A program made the translations under genes and the position numbers. From Monodelphis domestica (Eukaryota > Chordata > Mammalia > Didelphimorphia > Didelphidae), in NCBI RefSeq assembly GCF_027887165.1, contig NC_077232.1:13355255-13419254 (forward strand): a stretch of 64,000 bases of DNA, read 5' to 3'. Position 1 is the first letter of the stretch. Each line of letters begins with the position of its first letter. The notes below the pieces were generated by a model that saw only the letters and a list, made by a program, of their open reading frames with translations, ran no database searches and had not been told where the DNA came from. Below are positions 23,245-35,321 of the stretch, piece after piece.

Positions 23245-23463
23245 CTCCACTACTATCTGAAGTGTGTCAATTCTGTCCCTGGTGCCAATGATGAAGTATG
23301 TGGGGATGAATCCAGGATCATGGCAGAGACATATAATGTCCTAAATTTGCAATTTTTTCCTGGTCCTAAGGAGACACTGGTGAAAGTTGGAGAAATCAGT
23401 CCTTTTAATAAGGGATTAATTATTAATGAAGAAGACATTGCTTGGCCAGATGATTTCTCTGAG
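23245..23463 (+). CDS. VMN2R: V2R pheromone receptor, exon 4 (end of ligand-binding domain)
   Basis: This 219-bp phase-0 exon encodes 73 residues from 'LHYYLKCVNSVPGANDEVC' to 'EEDIAWPDDFSE'. It corresponds to the distal part of the Venus-flytrap ligand-binding domain of vomeronasal type-2 receptors, including the 'VKVGEISP' strand that is a V2R hallmark. The acceptor is a pyrimidine tract ending 'gccttcag' at 23244; an alternative AG at 23215 is possible but would add residues not expected at this family boundary. The donor is a strong GAG|GTAAGT. No stop or frameshift occurs. The expected partner exon follows at 29702 in matching phase. Exons 1-3 are not found in this window. V2Rs act at the surface of basal vomeronasal neurons; the ligand of this one cannot be told. 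Confidence 0.9.
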
Positions 23464-24334
23464 GTAAGTAACAGGTGAATAATATGAGCTCCTAAGATGA
23501 GACTAATTGGACCTGTTATCCCTCAATATCTACTAAGAAGATAATTCCTCTTAAATTAGGATCCCCTTTAAGCTTTCTGGGACCAGGATGACTTTCAAGG
23601 TCTTTTGGGACACTGTCTCACATATCCTAAATCCCATTGATAATGGTTCAAAATGGGAAGAAAAGTTTACATTTCTTTTTCCCTATTTGAAATGTTTAGG
23701 AGAAGTCTCATATTATTGAGTCCATCCAGTGTACATTTTCCTTCCTGGAAAGGAATGTGACAAGGCCCATGGGCTCTGTCACCAGTGATTCCAGAGAAGT
23801 ATTTTCCCTCAAATTACCCAGAAATATGTTAAGAAACTGAAGCTCATGTTTAGCAGTTTGACTTTATTGTAATGTATGGTGTGAGATTTTTGTCCATGCT
23901 TAGTTTCTGTCATACTGTTTTCCAGTTTTCCAGCAATTTTTGTCAAGTAGTGAATTCTTTCACCCAAAGTTTGCATCTTTGTGTTTATTGAACACTAAGT
24001 GGTATGGACATTAACAGTAGTATGTTGATTACCTAATCTATTCTATTATCCATTACTTTAATTTTTAGCCAGGACCAGATTGTTTTGATGATTAGTGCTT
24101 TATAGCATTGTTTGAGATTTGGTATAGGTAGACCTCCTTCCATTATTTATTTTTTTCACCAATTCCCTTGATATTTTTGCCTTTCATTCTTCCAGATGAA
24201 TTTTATTTTTTTCTAGTTCTACAAACTTTTGGGGGTAGTTTTATTTGTATAGCATTGGATAGGTATATTATTTTAGGTAGGATTATCATATTTATTATAT
24301 TGGTTTGACCTTTCAATGAGCAATTAGTATATTT

Positions 24335-24543
24335 TTTAACCCTTACCTTATGTCTTAGAATTAATACTATGTATTGGTTCCAAGGCATAAGAGTGCTAAG
24401 GACCAGGCAATAATTGGTTAATAAATAGGTTAAATAATTTGTCCAGAGTTACACATGTAGGAAGTATTTGAGACCACATGTGAACCTAGCACCTCCAATT
24501 TGTAGGTTTGGTTCTCAATCCACTGAGCTAACTAGCTGCCCCC
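24335..24543 (-). mobile_element. MON1-like SINE, antisense
   Basis: Read on the minus strand it begins with the 'gggcagctagttagctcagt'-like tRNA A-box region. It continues with a B-box-like segment and the 'agtattaattctaagacataa' type 3' end, typical of marsupial tRNA-derived SINEs. Confidence 0.8.
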
Positions 24544-25675
24544 TAGTAATTAGTATTTTCCCAATATTTTAGGTCTGACTTTATTTGTATGAAGGGTATT
24601 TTATAATTGTGTTCATTTACTTGCAGAATTGTTTTGTAGGTATGCCCCTAAAGATTTTTTATTGTCTAGAGTTATTTTAATGTAATTTCCTTTTCTATAT
24701 CTTGTTATTGGGATTCATAGGTAGTAAATAGAAATGCTGATGATTTATGTGTATTTAATTTTTATCCTGAATGTTTGCTAAAGGTGTTAATTATTTCTAT
24801 TAGTTTTTTGGTTGATTCTCTAGGGTTTTCTATGTATATCATCATATCATCTCCAAAGAGTGATAACTTTGTTGGCTCTTTTATATATTTCACCTTTATT
24901 TTTCTTCCTTTATTGCTATATCTTGCATTTCTAGTATAATATTAATTACTAGAGATGATAATGGGCATCCTTGCTTTAACCCCAATCTTACTGAGAAGGG
25001 TTTCATTTTATTTCCATTACAGATAATACTTGCTGATGGTTTTAAGTTGACACCATTTATCATTCTGAGGAATGTTCTATTTATTCCAATGGTTTCTAAT
25101 TATTTTATAAGGAATGCATATTGTATTTTGTAAAATTCTTTTTACTGCATATATTGAAATAATCACATAGTTTTCATCTATTCTGATGGTTTTTCCAATA
25201 TCAGGGCAACCTTGTTTTCCTAGTATAAAATCTACTTGATTTTGGTATATGATTCTTGTGATATAGTGTGGTAATCTCTTTGTTAGTATTTTATTTAAAA
25301 TTTTTACATCAATTTACAATAGGGAGATAGAGCTGTAGTTTTCTTTCTTTGTTTCTAGCCCTACCTGGTTTAGGTATCAGTACTATATTTGAGCCATAAA
25401 AAGAATTTGTAAGGATGCCTGCTTTCCTTCCCCACCTCCCCCAAATCGTTTATGTACTTATATAGTTAGTTGTTCTTTGGTTGTTCTGTAGAATTCATTT
25501 GTAAATCTATTTGGCCCTCTGGGCCTTTTCTTAGTTAGTTTTTTTGATTGCTCCATTTCTTTTTTATGTAATGGGGTTGTTTAAGTGTTCTATTTATTCT
25601 TTTGTTAACTTGGATAATTTATATTTTTGTAGATATTCATCTATTTCACTTAGATTTTCAGATTTTTTTTGGCAG

Positions 25676-26356
25676 TGTGAATTTTAGATTTACTCCACCC
25701 TGTTTAGTCATTAGAATTTTAGCAACCAAGAATGTAGACACCCCCACTTAAGGATTGAGTGTGGGGGAGTAAGATGACACACGTGTGCTAGCAAGTGACA
25801 AATCAGAAACAACTAATTGACCCCCTGGGCTGTCCAAATCCAAGTTTAAGCAACCATTGGTACATGTAAGACACAGGAAGAGATGTAAAGAACTGCCTTT
25901 ATATTTCACATGACTTTCTGTGAGAGGGGCTGGGCTGTGGAACTTGCTCATGAAGGAACTTGAGTGTGAGACCTCAGACTGCTTCCCTTAGATAATAACG
26001 TGATGAGTGATAAGGCTGATTCCCCTTGCTTTGGCTTTTCTGGAGTAATCAGCATCTGGAAAGGCCCATCTCTTGGGCCCCCTTTCCTTGACTTTTCTGG
26101 AGGCAACAACATCTGGAAAAGCCCTTTGGCTGAGGCCTATGAACTCCTGCTAGGTTCAGACCAGGCTGTGGCAGCTATCCTTCCCTTCCCCCCCCCCCCC
26201 CCCCACTCTCTCTCTCATTCTTAATTTCTTCCTTCTATTATAAATAAACCACCATAAAATTCCATTATGACGAGTATTTCATTGGGATTTAGAATTTAAA
26301 TCCATGGAGACTAATTAAAATATATTCAATCTCAACCATAAAATTTATCCCTAACA
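25676..26356 (+). mobile_element. Solo LTR (681 bp) with 4-bp target duplication
   Basis: Termini TGTGAATTTT...CCCTAACA are flanked by GCAG on both sides (25672-25675 and 26357-26360). It contains CACACGTGTG (near 25779), a long C-run with (CT)n (26189-26218) and AATAAA (near 26245), so it reads left to right. It is inserted in an antisense L1 inside a V2R intron. Confidence 0.8.
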
Positions 26357-28607
26357 GCAGATAGCTAGAAAAATCTTCCAATAATTGGGATAATTTCTTC
26401 TGCATTGATTGTGGTTTTACCTTTTTCTTTTTTGATACTACTAATTTGGCTTTATTCTTTCTGTTTGAAATCATGTTAGCTAATAATTTACATATTTTCT
26501 TTATTTTTTTCACAAAACCAATGCCTTGTTTTATTTATTAGTTCAGTGTTTTCCTTATTTTCCATTTTATTAATCTCTTCTTTGATTTTAATGATTTCTA
26601 ATTTGGTGTTTAATTTAATTTCCCATTCCCATATATGAATGTACTCAATTTAGCCATATTGAAACCCTTAAGTTATTGCTTTGGGTTTTTATCCATCTTA
26701 TGAATGTAGAATTTGTTCAGTAAATTTTCTATTTGGATCTGACTTTTTAGTCCAGAACTTCTGAAATTCCTTTATTTAATTAAATTCTGTTTCCCCTTGT
26801 AGTATGAATTTCAGTTTTGCTGGGTATATAATTCTTGATTATAGTACTAAATTCTTTGCCTTTTTGAATATCATATTTCATGACTTCCAGGCCTTTAATA
26901 TAGGGTCTGCTAGGTCCTGTGAAATACTGACTATGTTTCTCTGATATTTGAATATTTTCCTTCTGAATGCTTGTTATATATATTTTTTTGTTGTTGTTGT
27001 CTTGGGAGATCTGGACTTGGGTGATAATAGTCCTGGGGTATTTTATTTGGGGGTCTTTTTCAGGAAGTGATTGGTAGATTCTCTTAATTTCCATTATCCT
27101 CTGAGGAAAATATTCCCATAGAATCTCTTATAATATGATGTCCAGGCTCACTTTCTGACTGTGGCTTTTTGGTATTCCAATGATTCTTAGATTATCTCTC
27201 CTTCTATTTTCCATGTCAGATATTTTTCTTGAGAGGCACTTTAGATTTTCCTCTATTTTTAATTTTTAAAATTTGTCTCATTATTTCCTGATGTCATATG
27301 GATTCATTAACTCTTTGTATAATGTTAATTTTAACTTAATGTCTAATATTCTTCCTTGAGTTTTTGTGCTTCCTTTTTCACTTGACTGATCCTATTTTTA
27401 AAGAGTTTTTTTCCCCTCAATACTTTTTGGCTTGAATTTTCATTTTGTCCTTTCTATTCCTCAGGGTCTTCTTTTTTCAATGTATTATTTTGTGTCCATT
27501 TTCTTTTTACTTATTTCATTTTATAGGGAGTTGCTTTCTTCAGGAGACTTTCCCCCCATTTATAGAGTTTTTCAGTCAAGGTTCTTATTATTTAGTTTTT
27601 TGACTTGCCAAGTTCTTTCAGGCATTTTTGGGGGGGGGGGGACAAAGCATCCTTTGAAGGTTCTTCACATGTTCCCTTTTAAAAATTATTGTTTTCTTTT
27701 GAGTTCATATTTTTATCTTTGCTGCCACTAAGATAATTTTCTAAGATAAGGATGTTTTAATTTTTTCCCTCATTTTCCCCCAGTTTCCTCATCTATGTTT
27801 CGAGGGTCTTCTCAGTTCATGGGGTAGAGGGAGCACTGCTATAAATTGCAGAGTACTATTCTCTAAAATTTAGTGTAGGCTAGCCTGCCTTTGTTTCCCA
27901 CATTGAGTCCAATGAGAATGTGGCTCTGTTAGCTTGCCATAGGGAGGCTTGTTGCTGTTTTTGTCCAACCAGATTCAACACCCTGTGTTACCAGTTCCCC
28001 TGTTGTTTTATGGGCTGGATGGGTCCCTACTCTGCTACTTCCTCTTCTTGCCAATTGTCTTTGGCTGGACAAACTACCCGCTCTGGGACTGACTGCTCAA
28101 GATACTCTTCTGTCATCTGGAAGTGTGTTTGTTCCTGCCTTTGCCTTCAATGCCCCTGTTGAGTGGTTTAAGCTGGGCAGATTTCCCATTCTGTCACTTT
28201 ATTGTTTTGGGGTCTGCAGCCTCAGGCATTCTGTTGCCATGTGGGGATGAGTAAGTTTCTGCAGTTTGCCAATCCCCTACTCTGCTCCCTTTCTGCCTCA
28301 GGCACTCTGAAGCTAAGTGAGTTTTTGTTGTTTTCTTGTCCTCTTTTACTTTACTACCCCTTTCACATGGCCTATGTTGGCTGGGTGCCATTCCTTGCCC
28401 TCTCTGCCTGATATATGCCTGTTGAATGGCTTGGACTGGGTCTGCTCCCTGGATAGAGCTTTGTGGCCTCTGGCAGAGTCAAAGCATGTTGAACTGGTTT
28501 AAGTTCTTCCATTTCCCACAGATATTGGGCTGCCTTGGCTACTCTGTCTTCTTAGCCCAATGAGACATCTTCCTTTGACTTTACTTTGTTTTTTAGGCAA
28601 TTAGATC

Positions 28608-28610
<3 letters not shown>

Positions 28611-28668
<58 letters not shown>
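28611..28668. repeat. (TG)n microsatellite
   Basis: An uninterrupted TG dinucleotide run of about 58 bp, likely to vary in length between individuals. It lies at the 5' end region of the old L1. Confidence 0.98.
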
Positions 28669-28740
28669 GGAGGAGTGCATTATCTTTTACTTTGTCACCT
28701 TAACTCCCAGTATACAACTTATTTTTAGAGATTCTTAATT

Positions 28741-29000
28741 TAGATAAGTTGGTGCAATGGACAGAGTGCCTCGAGTCAAGAAGACCCCTTTCCTCAGTTC
28801 AGATTTATAGTCAGCGTTTTACTACTGCTATCACCCTGGGCAAGATCCTTAACCTCATTTGCCTCAATTTTTTCATATTTTAAAGTCAGTTGGAGTAGGA
28901 AATAGCAAACTCATCCAAAAAACCTTTACCAAGAAAATTCCAAGAAGAGCTAGGAAGAGATGGACAAAAATGAGAAACTGACACATCTCCAAATCTAAAT
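28741..29000 (+). mobile_element. MAR1-like tRNA-derived SINE
   Basis: A degenerate A-box region ('ggtgcaatggacagagtgcc') is followed by 'cctgggcaagatccttaacc', 'cctttaccaagaaaattcca' and a final 'agagatggacaaaaatgaga'. This is the order of the longer marsupial SINE with a LINE-like 3' part. Confidence 0.7.
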
Positions 29001-29701
29001 GTTATAGTTATGTCCTTTTCTAATGTAGATCATGCATGCATACATATATACATATATAGTTATATTCAGCTTCAGTTTCATTCTTCTGTGTCATTCAAAA
29101 AATTCTATCCTTTATTAATCTCCAGAATTAAGTCTAAATGCCAGCCTCAAAAACAAGATAAACCAATCAAATGACCTGATTCTTAGATTCAATCATGCTG
29201 TATGGTTTAATTAATTAATTATATTATAACCTCCCTAAAGTTTTCACTCATTGAAACATTCAAGATTCTTCACCAAAAAAGAAAGAATAGGGTCTATTTG
29301 GAGAAAAAAAAATAATTTCCCTCAGCCAGCCTGGTCACTTGTGAATTATGTCAGAAGTATTTGTAGAAAATGAAATGCACTTTGGAGATATACTAGTATG
29401 ATATACTCGATGGAAAATGTGGCGACCACATAAACGTTTAAAAAAATCAGGCACTTTATTGTGCTTTGTGGAGCATCTGTGTGTGATCATGACTTGGGCA
29501 AACATTGATTTGCAGTGATGGAAGAAAAAAGAAGGAAATTTCCATTGAGATATATATATCATTCTTGCTCTGAATCACTAAAAATCCTTAAACTAATGTC
29601 TTCCTTGGGAGAGATCTGGAATCATCCTTGCCTCAGTGCATCTACGTTTCATCAGTCTTTCTTACCATGATATTTTTTCTCTTCTCTTGATGGAAACTCA
29701 G

Positions 29702-29825
29702 ACTCCAATTTCCATATGCAGTGTGAGCTGTGGCCCTGGTTTCAAGAAGATAATTCGTGAAAGCGAGCCCATATGCTGTTTCGACTGTACTCTGTGCTCT
29801 GACAGGGAAATTTCCAATCAGACAG
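29702..29825 (+). CDS. VMN2R: V2R pheromone receptor, exon 5 (NCD3G cysteine-rich domain)
   Basis: The exon is exactly 124 bp, the size usual for this exon in V2R and related family C receptors. It starts in phase 0 and ends in phase 1. The acceptor is 'ggaaactcag'. The donor ACAG|GTGGGT is acceptable, not ideal. The product 'ICSVSCGPGFKKIIRESEP' followed by 'CCFDCTLCSDREISNQT' shows the ordered cysteines of the nine-cysteine domain that couples ligand-binding closure to the membrane domain. All expected cysteines in this exon are present. The final split codon (G plus AT of the next exon) gives aspartate, as is common at this junction. Confidence 0.93.
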
Positions 29826-29944
29826 GTGGGTGCCTCAAGACAAATGGTCCTCTCGAATTAGAGACATTGGATTTCTTTCTTTTTTATTTTGAATCTTAAC
29901 CTGAGAAAAGTTTTCCTTAATATAATAACATTTCTGAGCTAAAA

Positions 29945-30085
29945 AAAACCCCTGTATTTATTCAATCACTTGTGTTCACTGAGAATGAATTGGGTGCCTT
30001 CTTTGGGAACAGCACAATATTAGACAAGTCAAGAAGACACAATAAAAGGCAAAGTTCTTGCCCAAGAAGAAATTGCTTTTTTCTG
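29945..30085 (+). mobile_element. MIR/L2-like SINE fragment
   Basis: Diverged version of the ancient 'tattaagcacctactgtgtgc' repeat: 'aatgaattgggtgccttctt', 'agcacaatattagacaagtc' and 'aaaaggcaaagttcttgccc'. Confidence 0.45.
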
Positions 30086-30429
30086 GGTCCAGTTTTCAGT
30101 ATGGGGCCAGTTTTTAGAAAATACATATAGTTTGCTTTAGATGTATAATTATAAGAAAGCTCCTGTCATCAGTCTTTGGGTTTTTGGTCAGCCTAACTGA
30201 GGTTCTTAATTAAGGATCTCTAAGTTGTGGCTTAGATGTAGTTTAACTTCCCTACTCCCTATTCAAGCTTCCCTATTCAAGCAATCAGATAAGGATTTTG
30301 CACAATTTGCTTAATTGAATGAATTTTTCTCACAACACACAAACTGAATTAGATCCATAATTGATTAGAATTGAAACTAAATTAAATCTAGAATTGAGTC
30401 AAAAGAAAGAGTCAGTGACTTAAAATTGT

Positions 30430-30626
30430 TTTTTAGACTGTTACCTTCCATATTGAAATCAATACTATATATGGGTTCAGTGGCAGAAGAGTGGTAAGGG
30501 CTAGTCAATGGGGGTTAAGTGACTTGTCCAGGGACACACAGATAGGAAGTGTCTGAGACCAGACTCGAACCCAGGACTACTGCTTCTGGGCCTGACTTTT
30601 AATTCACCCAGCCACCTAGCTGCCCT
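30430..30626 (-). mobile_element. MON1-like SINE, antisense
   Basis: It ends (minus-strand start) with 'agctgccct'. It has 'ggttaagtgacttgtccagg' and 'cgaacccaggactactgctt' in the + strand order expected of the inverted SINE. It is better preserved than the copy at 24335. Confidence 0.85.
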
Positions 30627-31890
30627 GAAATTGGTGGCTTTAAATCAATTCTCACTTCCACTTGCAGTTCTAATTCCTTAAATTTCATCTTTTGACTTAT
30701 GAAGGAGGGGTAAAGATACTTCCTCAAGGAATCAATTATCTTAAGTCAAAGCTGTGTGTTTTTTATACTTTCATAATCAAAATATATGCCAACCTACAGA
30801 TCAAATGGATTAGAGATCTCATAAAGAACTAATTTTGAAGACAGATTCATATCACCAAGGCAAGCAACAAAACTCAGCAAACATAAAAACCACGAAATGC
30901 AAGGTTAAAGCAATATAATTATGATCATCAATATCTGAAAAATTAAATCTCTTTCCATACTAGTCACCCAATCCCAATATCCATTTAATCAACAGAACTA
31001 GTTCTGATTATCAGTTGATCCTTAGAAATGTCGTCTCTTGGACATTCTGGATTAGGCCTCCTTTTCAGAGCAGCTGTGAAAGGGTCTGTTTTTCTGTTTC
31101 TAACCCATTTGTTGAGATTCCTAGAAAATTCTGACAAAATATGGCAATAAGTAGACAATATAATTCAGTACTGTTTCAAATTTGTTTCTCCATATCTGAA
31201 GTGGCAGAGAATTACTTTTTTTACATATCTGTTGCTATTTTTATCTGTATCTTAATACCATGCCAGATATAAAAATCTTTAAAAATGCATGAGGGTATAA
31301 GTTGTAAAATAAACTCTTCTGTCTTTCAAAATGATCAGAAAGATACATTAAAATGGGAAAATAATTTAACTTTCTTTACAATTAGTTCTACAATTTTAAA
31401 TGTAAGATCCTTAATCTATATTTAAGAACTTATTACTAAAAGACAAATTCTGAATTTTTATGATAAAATAACTTGGAATTCAATCATATGCTCATGTATG
31501 TAGTTCTTAAATCCTGTTGCTTTCTCAAATTTTGCTATTCTGTTTAATTAGAAAACGTTTTCATCGCATTTCTTTTTTGTCTTTTTGATTTGTCTAATTG
31601 TCCCATTAGGAGGCTATAATCCATATATAATTTGATGATTATAATTATAAAAGTTTTCATTCTTGCATTTTATTATAGGAACTCAGAGTTGGTCTAGTAT
31701 CAATCTATTATTTAATAAATTTAATATTGTATTCACCAAACTTCTACTGCTGACTTTTCCTGATTATAGAAACTTGCTATGAAAGGAAGAAGGATATAGT
31801 TATAATAATGTTAAGGGCACTGACTGACTGATATATACCATAACAGGAGAAAAGTTCCATTGGCTCTGATTTCTAAAATTTTAAAAATAT
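30627..31890. other. Unassigned intronic DNA
   Basis: AT-rich sequence with no exon and no repeat that I can name with confidence. Confidence 0.5.
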
Positions 31891-31894
31891 AAAG

Positions 31895-33190
31895 GATTTT
31901 ATTTTATATTACTTTTTAATTAATTAAGTTAATTTAGAATATTTTCCCATGGTTACATGATTCATATTCTTTCCTTCTCCTCCTTCATCCTCCTTCCCAT
32001 AGCCAATGAGCAATGCAACTGGGCTTTACATGTATCATTGATCAAGACCTATTTCCATATTATAAATATTTGCAACAGAGTGATCATTTCCCTATTGAAT
32101 TATGTGATCAAACAGTTGTTTTTCTTCTGTGTTTCTACTCCCACAGTTCTTTCTCTGAATGTGGCTAGTGTTCTTTTTCATAAGTCCCTCAGAATTTTCC
32201 TGTATCATTGAAATGCTGCTAGTAAAGAAGTCCATTACATTTGGTTGTGCTACCATGTATCAGTCTCTGTATAAAATGTTCTCCTGGTTCTACTCTGCAT
32301 CAATTCTTGGAGGTTGCTCCAGTTCACGTGGAATTCCTCCAATTTATTATTCCTTTTAGTACAATAGTATTCCATCACCAACAGATACAACAACTTGCTC
32401 AGCCACTCCCCAATCAAAGGGCATCCCCATATTTTCCAACTTTTTGCTACCACAAAGAATAGCTATCAATATTTTTGTACAAGTATTTTCCCCTATTATG
32501 TTATTGGGGTACAAACCCAGCCGTGCTATGGCTCGGTCAAAGGGTAGGCAGTCTTTTAAAGTCCTTTGGGTAAAATTCAAAATTGCCTTCCAGAATGGTT
32601 GGATCAATTCACAACTCCACCAGCAATGCATTAGTGTCCCAATTTTGCCACATCCCCTCCAACATTTATTACTTTTTTTTGCTGTCAGATTAGCCAAACT
32701 GCTTGGTATGAGATGGTATCTCAGAGTTATTTTGATTTTTATTTCTCTAATTTTAATAGATTTAGAACACTTTTTCATGTGCTTATTGACAATTTTGATG
32801 TCTTTAGCTGAAAATGTCCTATTCATGTCCTCAGCCCATTTATTAATTGGAGAATTGCTTGATTTTTTTTTTGTACAATTGATTTAGCTCCTTATAAATT
32901 TGAGAAATTAGACCTCTGTCAATGGTTTTTGTTATAAAGAATTTTTTCCCAATTTGTTTCTTCCCTTCTAATTTTGGATACATTGGTTTTGTTTGTAGAA
33001 AATCTTTTTAATTTAATGTAATCAAAATTATTCATTCTGCATTTTATAATATTTTCTATTCCTTGCTAGGTGTTAAATCCTTTCCCATAGATCTGACAGG
33101 TACATTATTCTATGTTGACCTAATTTACTTATAGTTTCCTTCTGTATATTTAAATTGTTTACCCAATTCTGAATTTATCTTGGTGGTATT
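31895..33190 (-). mobile_element. 5'-truncated L1, antisense
   Basis: The minus-strand L1 3' end and ORF2 C-terminal region parallel 54045-55350 and 15.9-17.2 kb. The C-terminal coding (32826-32356) has 'WRGCGKIGTLMHCWWSC', the L1 ORF2 cysteine-rich C-terminal motif, in a 156-codon open piece. It is truncated on the upstream side near 33190. Confidence 0.85.
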
Positions 33191-33244
33191 ATAAATAAGA
33201 GAGCAGATGAAGTGGGTTTGCAGTGATATAAGTATTTATACACT

Positions 33245-33285
33245 TATATATGTATACATATATATACATATACATATACATACAT

Positions 33286-33332
<47 letters not shown>
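33245..33332. repeat. (TA/CATA)n microsatellite
   Basis: ATACATATACATA units turn into a pure TA run of about 35 bp. Confidence 0.95.
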
Positions 33333-33334
<2 letters not shown>

Positions 33335-33339
33335 ATCTG

Positions 33340-33900
33340 AATTAACTTTTAGGTTCAGGCATGTTGACCTGGAGAGACTGGCTATTTTCTCTTGGTGTCA
33401 GTTTCTACCTTATCTTTTCTGTCTTACTTGCTTCCCTGCTGGCTTTTATCTACAGAGCTTCCTGGTTTGATCCTGAAACATCTGTCTGTTAGATTAGCTC
33501 TGAGATCCATATGGATCCAGGACCTCTCCTTGGCCCTCTCCTGCCTAATTGTCCAAACCTTTCTTTCACTGTCAGAAGGGGGTTTGGGGATTAGTATAGG
33601 TTTATTTATATTAGGGTCTGGGATCTTAGACAGATGGGTAAAAATCAGTGTGGCTCAAAATCTGTGAAGAAAACTCTATGAAGTGTTATTTATATCAGTG
33701 AGGTTTTAGATAGTTGACATTAGTTTAGGATTATCCCCAATCCCCTTTTCACCATCTCTTGTTTAATAAATTCTACAATCTGTCCCTGTTATAGAGTGAT
33801 CTGTGTTTGTTACCTCAGGTCAGGCTCTGCCTAGACCAGACTTGTAGCCTTCCCAAAACAGTTGTCCATCAGATACTGGCCTACATTAAAACATCTAATC
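33340..33900 (+). mobile_element. Candidate 5' LTR of a gammaretrovirus-like ERV
   Basis: The position upstream of gag-like coding, the TTTAATAAA motif near 33762 and the sequence's composition suggest an LTR. No paired LTR and no target duplication were found. The call is weak. Confidence 0.3.
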
Positions 33901-34772
33901 CCATCCCCAAACCACTCTAAATTACAGTTTGGCTGAGTCAGGTGGTTTGGACTTAGGTTACTTTTGGGGCAAGGGAGTAAGGGATTTTTTTCAAACTTTT
34001 GTCAGTGATTTTTACTGACACTTGAGAGGGAACTTTGAGCTGACAGGCTTGGAATTTCCTGAAGCTGTCAATCAAGTGCCAGCAGGCAGTAGGATTTTAA
34101 GGTGCTTGCTGGAGGGGGCTGCTGTCCTTCAGCACCACAGTTGCATCTATCACTGAGCACAAGCTGCTGTCCCCTGTGGAAGTGAAACTCTTTGATAGAG
34201 GCTTGGGTTTTTCAAAGTGGAGGGTAATTTTACACAACCCTTCCTATGTCCAGTGTTATTTCCTCATTACTCTTGTATGACTGCTAACATGTTACAGGCA
34301 CTAATGGAAGTTGTCTATGGTTATTTGCTGATGATGCCATATAAATTGTTTAGTGTTATACAAGGATGTGTGTATGGATTGTTAAATTGGGATATGATAA
34401 GACCAATAATGCAATTGTCACTACAGACAGTGTGTTCACAGTTACCTGTGGCTTTGGTGGGTATTGCTATTATATATAAATATAAATGGATTTTTTATTA
34501 TGGTTGTCTATAAGATCGAGATGGTTTTTACAATGGAATTCAGGGTCTCAGAGATGAAACAGATGATGGTATTAATGCAAAGAAAGTTGAATATGATGGA
34601 GAAATGTTTTAATGCAACTCTTGTAAATAACATAAACGGAAAAATACTGGCTTTGAATTTTAAAATGTTGATGTGCTTGGTGTTGAGAAATTAGCTGAGG
34701 GAAGTGATATAATACTAAATACTCCCAAGTAGGCTAGAAAGGGAAACTGAGGCATTAGATAAAACACGTGCT
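33901..34772 (+). other. Leader-like region upstream of the gag fragment
   Basis: No domain is recognised. Two modest open stretches (34217-34513 and 34464-34694) show no similarity that I can name. They may be decayed leader and matrix-region sequence of the ERV whose gag follows. Confidence 0.35.
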
Positions 34773-34962
34773 TTGTTGTTTCCTTTGAGAGCCCTGCCTA
34801 TTGTTACTCCAGCCAGGGGGATTATTCATCTAAAATCCCATAAGAAATTCTCCTCAGCTGAATTAGATGCAATGAAAAGGAGACCCCTTAGATATTTTGA
34901 TGAACCTCATAAGGTTGCCCACAAGTTCAGGAAGGCGATTAAGATCTTTGACCCTGATTATG
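34773..34962 (+). pseudogene. ERV gag fragment, part 1 (capsid N-terminal region)
   Basis: The frame leads into 'HKVAHKFRKAIKIFDPDY', the capsid segment of gammaretrovirus-like (class I) gag. It is cut at 34962 by a nested LTR element. The target duplication is TATG before (34959-34962) and TACG after (38491-38494). The gag frame resumes directly at 38491. This is an old, non-functional endogenous copy. Confidence 0.65.
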
Positions 34963-35321
34963 TGTTACAGATAAAATTTAGAAATATGGGGAGACTGAGG
35001 CAGGTAGAAATTAGTTTATCTCTGCAAGGAGTATTATATTTTTTAGAGGTTTATTAAGGATTAAGGATTAAAGAAAATACAGGATAAGAGACATGTGTCC
35101 AGGCCATAGAGAAGCCTAGACACAACCTCACCTACATTATGAAAAAAAATCCACATCTGCCCCAAAATGGAAGTCCAAGAGAGCAAGAGAGCCCTCAAAA
35201 GCCTTTGAATCAGTTTAAATACCTTCTCGAGCTCGGCCCAGGTGAGATTACAAGGCATTCTGTGGAAGTGGAGCAAAGGCTCATGGGGATTGTAGTCCTG
35301 TATTCGAGTCTATTTTTTACA
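34963..35321 (-). repeat. 3' LTR of the nested element
   Basis: 359 bp, the reverse complement of the 10363-type LTR. It is bounded by TGTTACAG on the left and TTTTTTACA on the right. Confidence 0.9.

Larger units (their letters stand above)
23880..28710 (-). mobile_element. Old antisense L1, near full span, interrupted
   Basis: The minus-strand order is an L1 5' UTR end near 28710 (28.7-27.75 kb), ORF1-like coiled-coil and RNA-binding regions (27.4-26.75 kb), and ORF2 pieces down to 23.88 kb. It is more diverged than the 15.9-22.5 kb copy. It is interrupted by a SINE (24335-24543) and a solo LTR (25676-26356), both inserted later. Some middle parts of ORF2 seem missing. Confidence 0.7.

Noticed and set aside
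27920..28162. Cysteine-rich 80-codon frame as a secreted peptide
   Set aside because: It lies in antisense L1 5' UTR-like sequence, has no signal peptide, and the cysteines come from TGT/TGC in a low-complexity context.
28611..28668. CRISPR-like or regulatory repeat array
   Set aside because: It is a simple TG dinucleotide microsatellite. No spacer-repeat structure exists anywhere in the window.
34217..34694. Possible reverse transcriptase piece because of a 'gctgatgatgc' stretch
   Set aside because: The neighbouring residues do not fit RT blocks in any frame, and the position is upstream of gag. Left as unassigned leader or matrix-region DNA.
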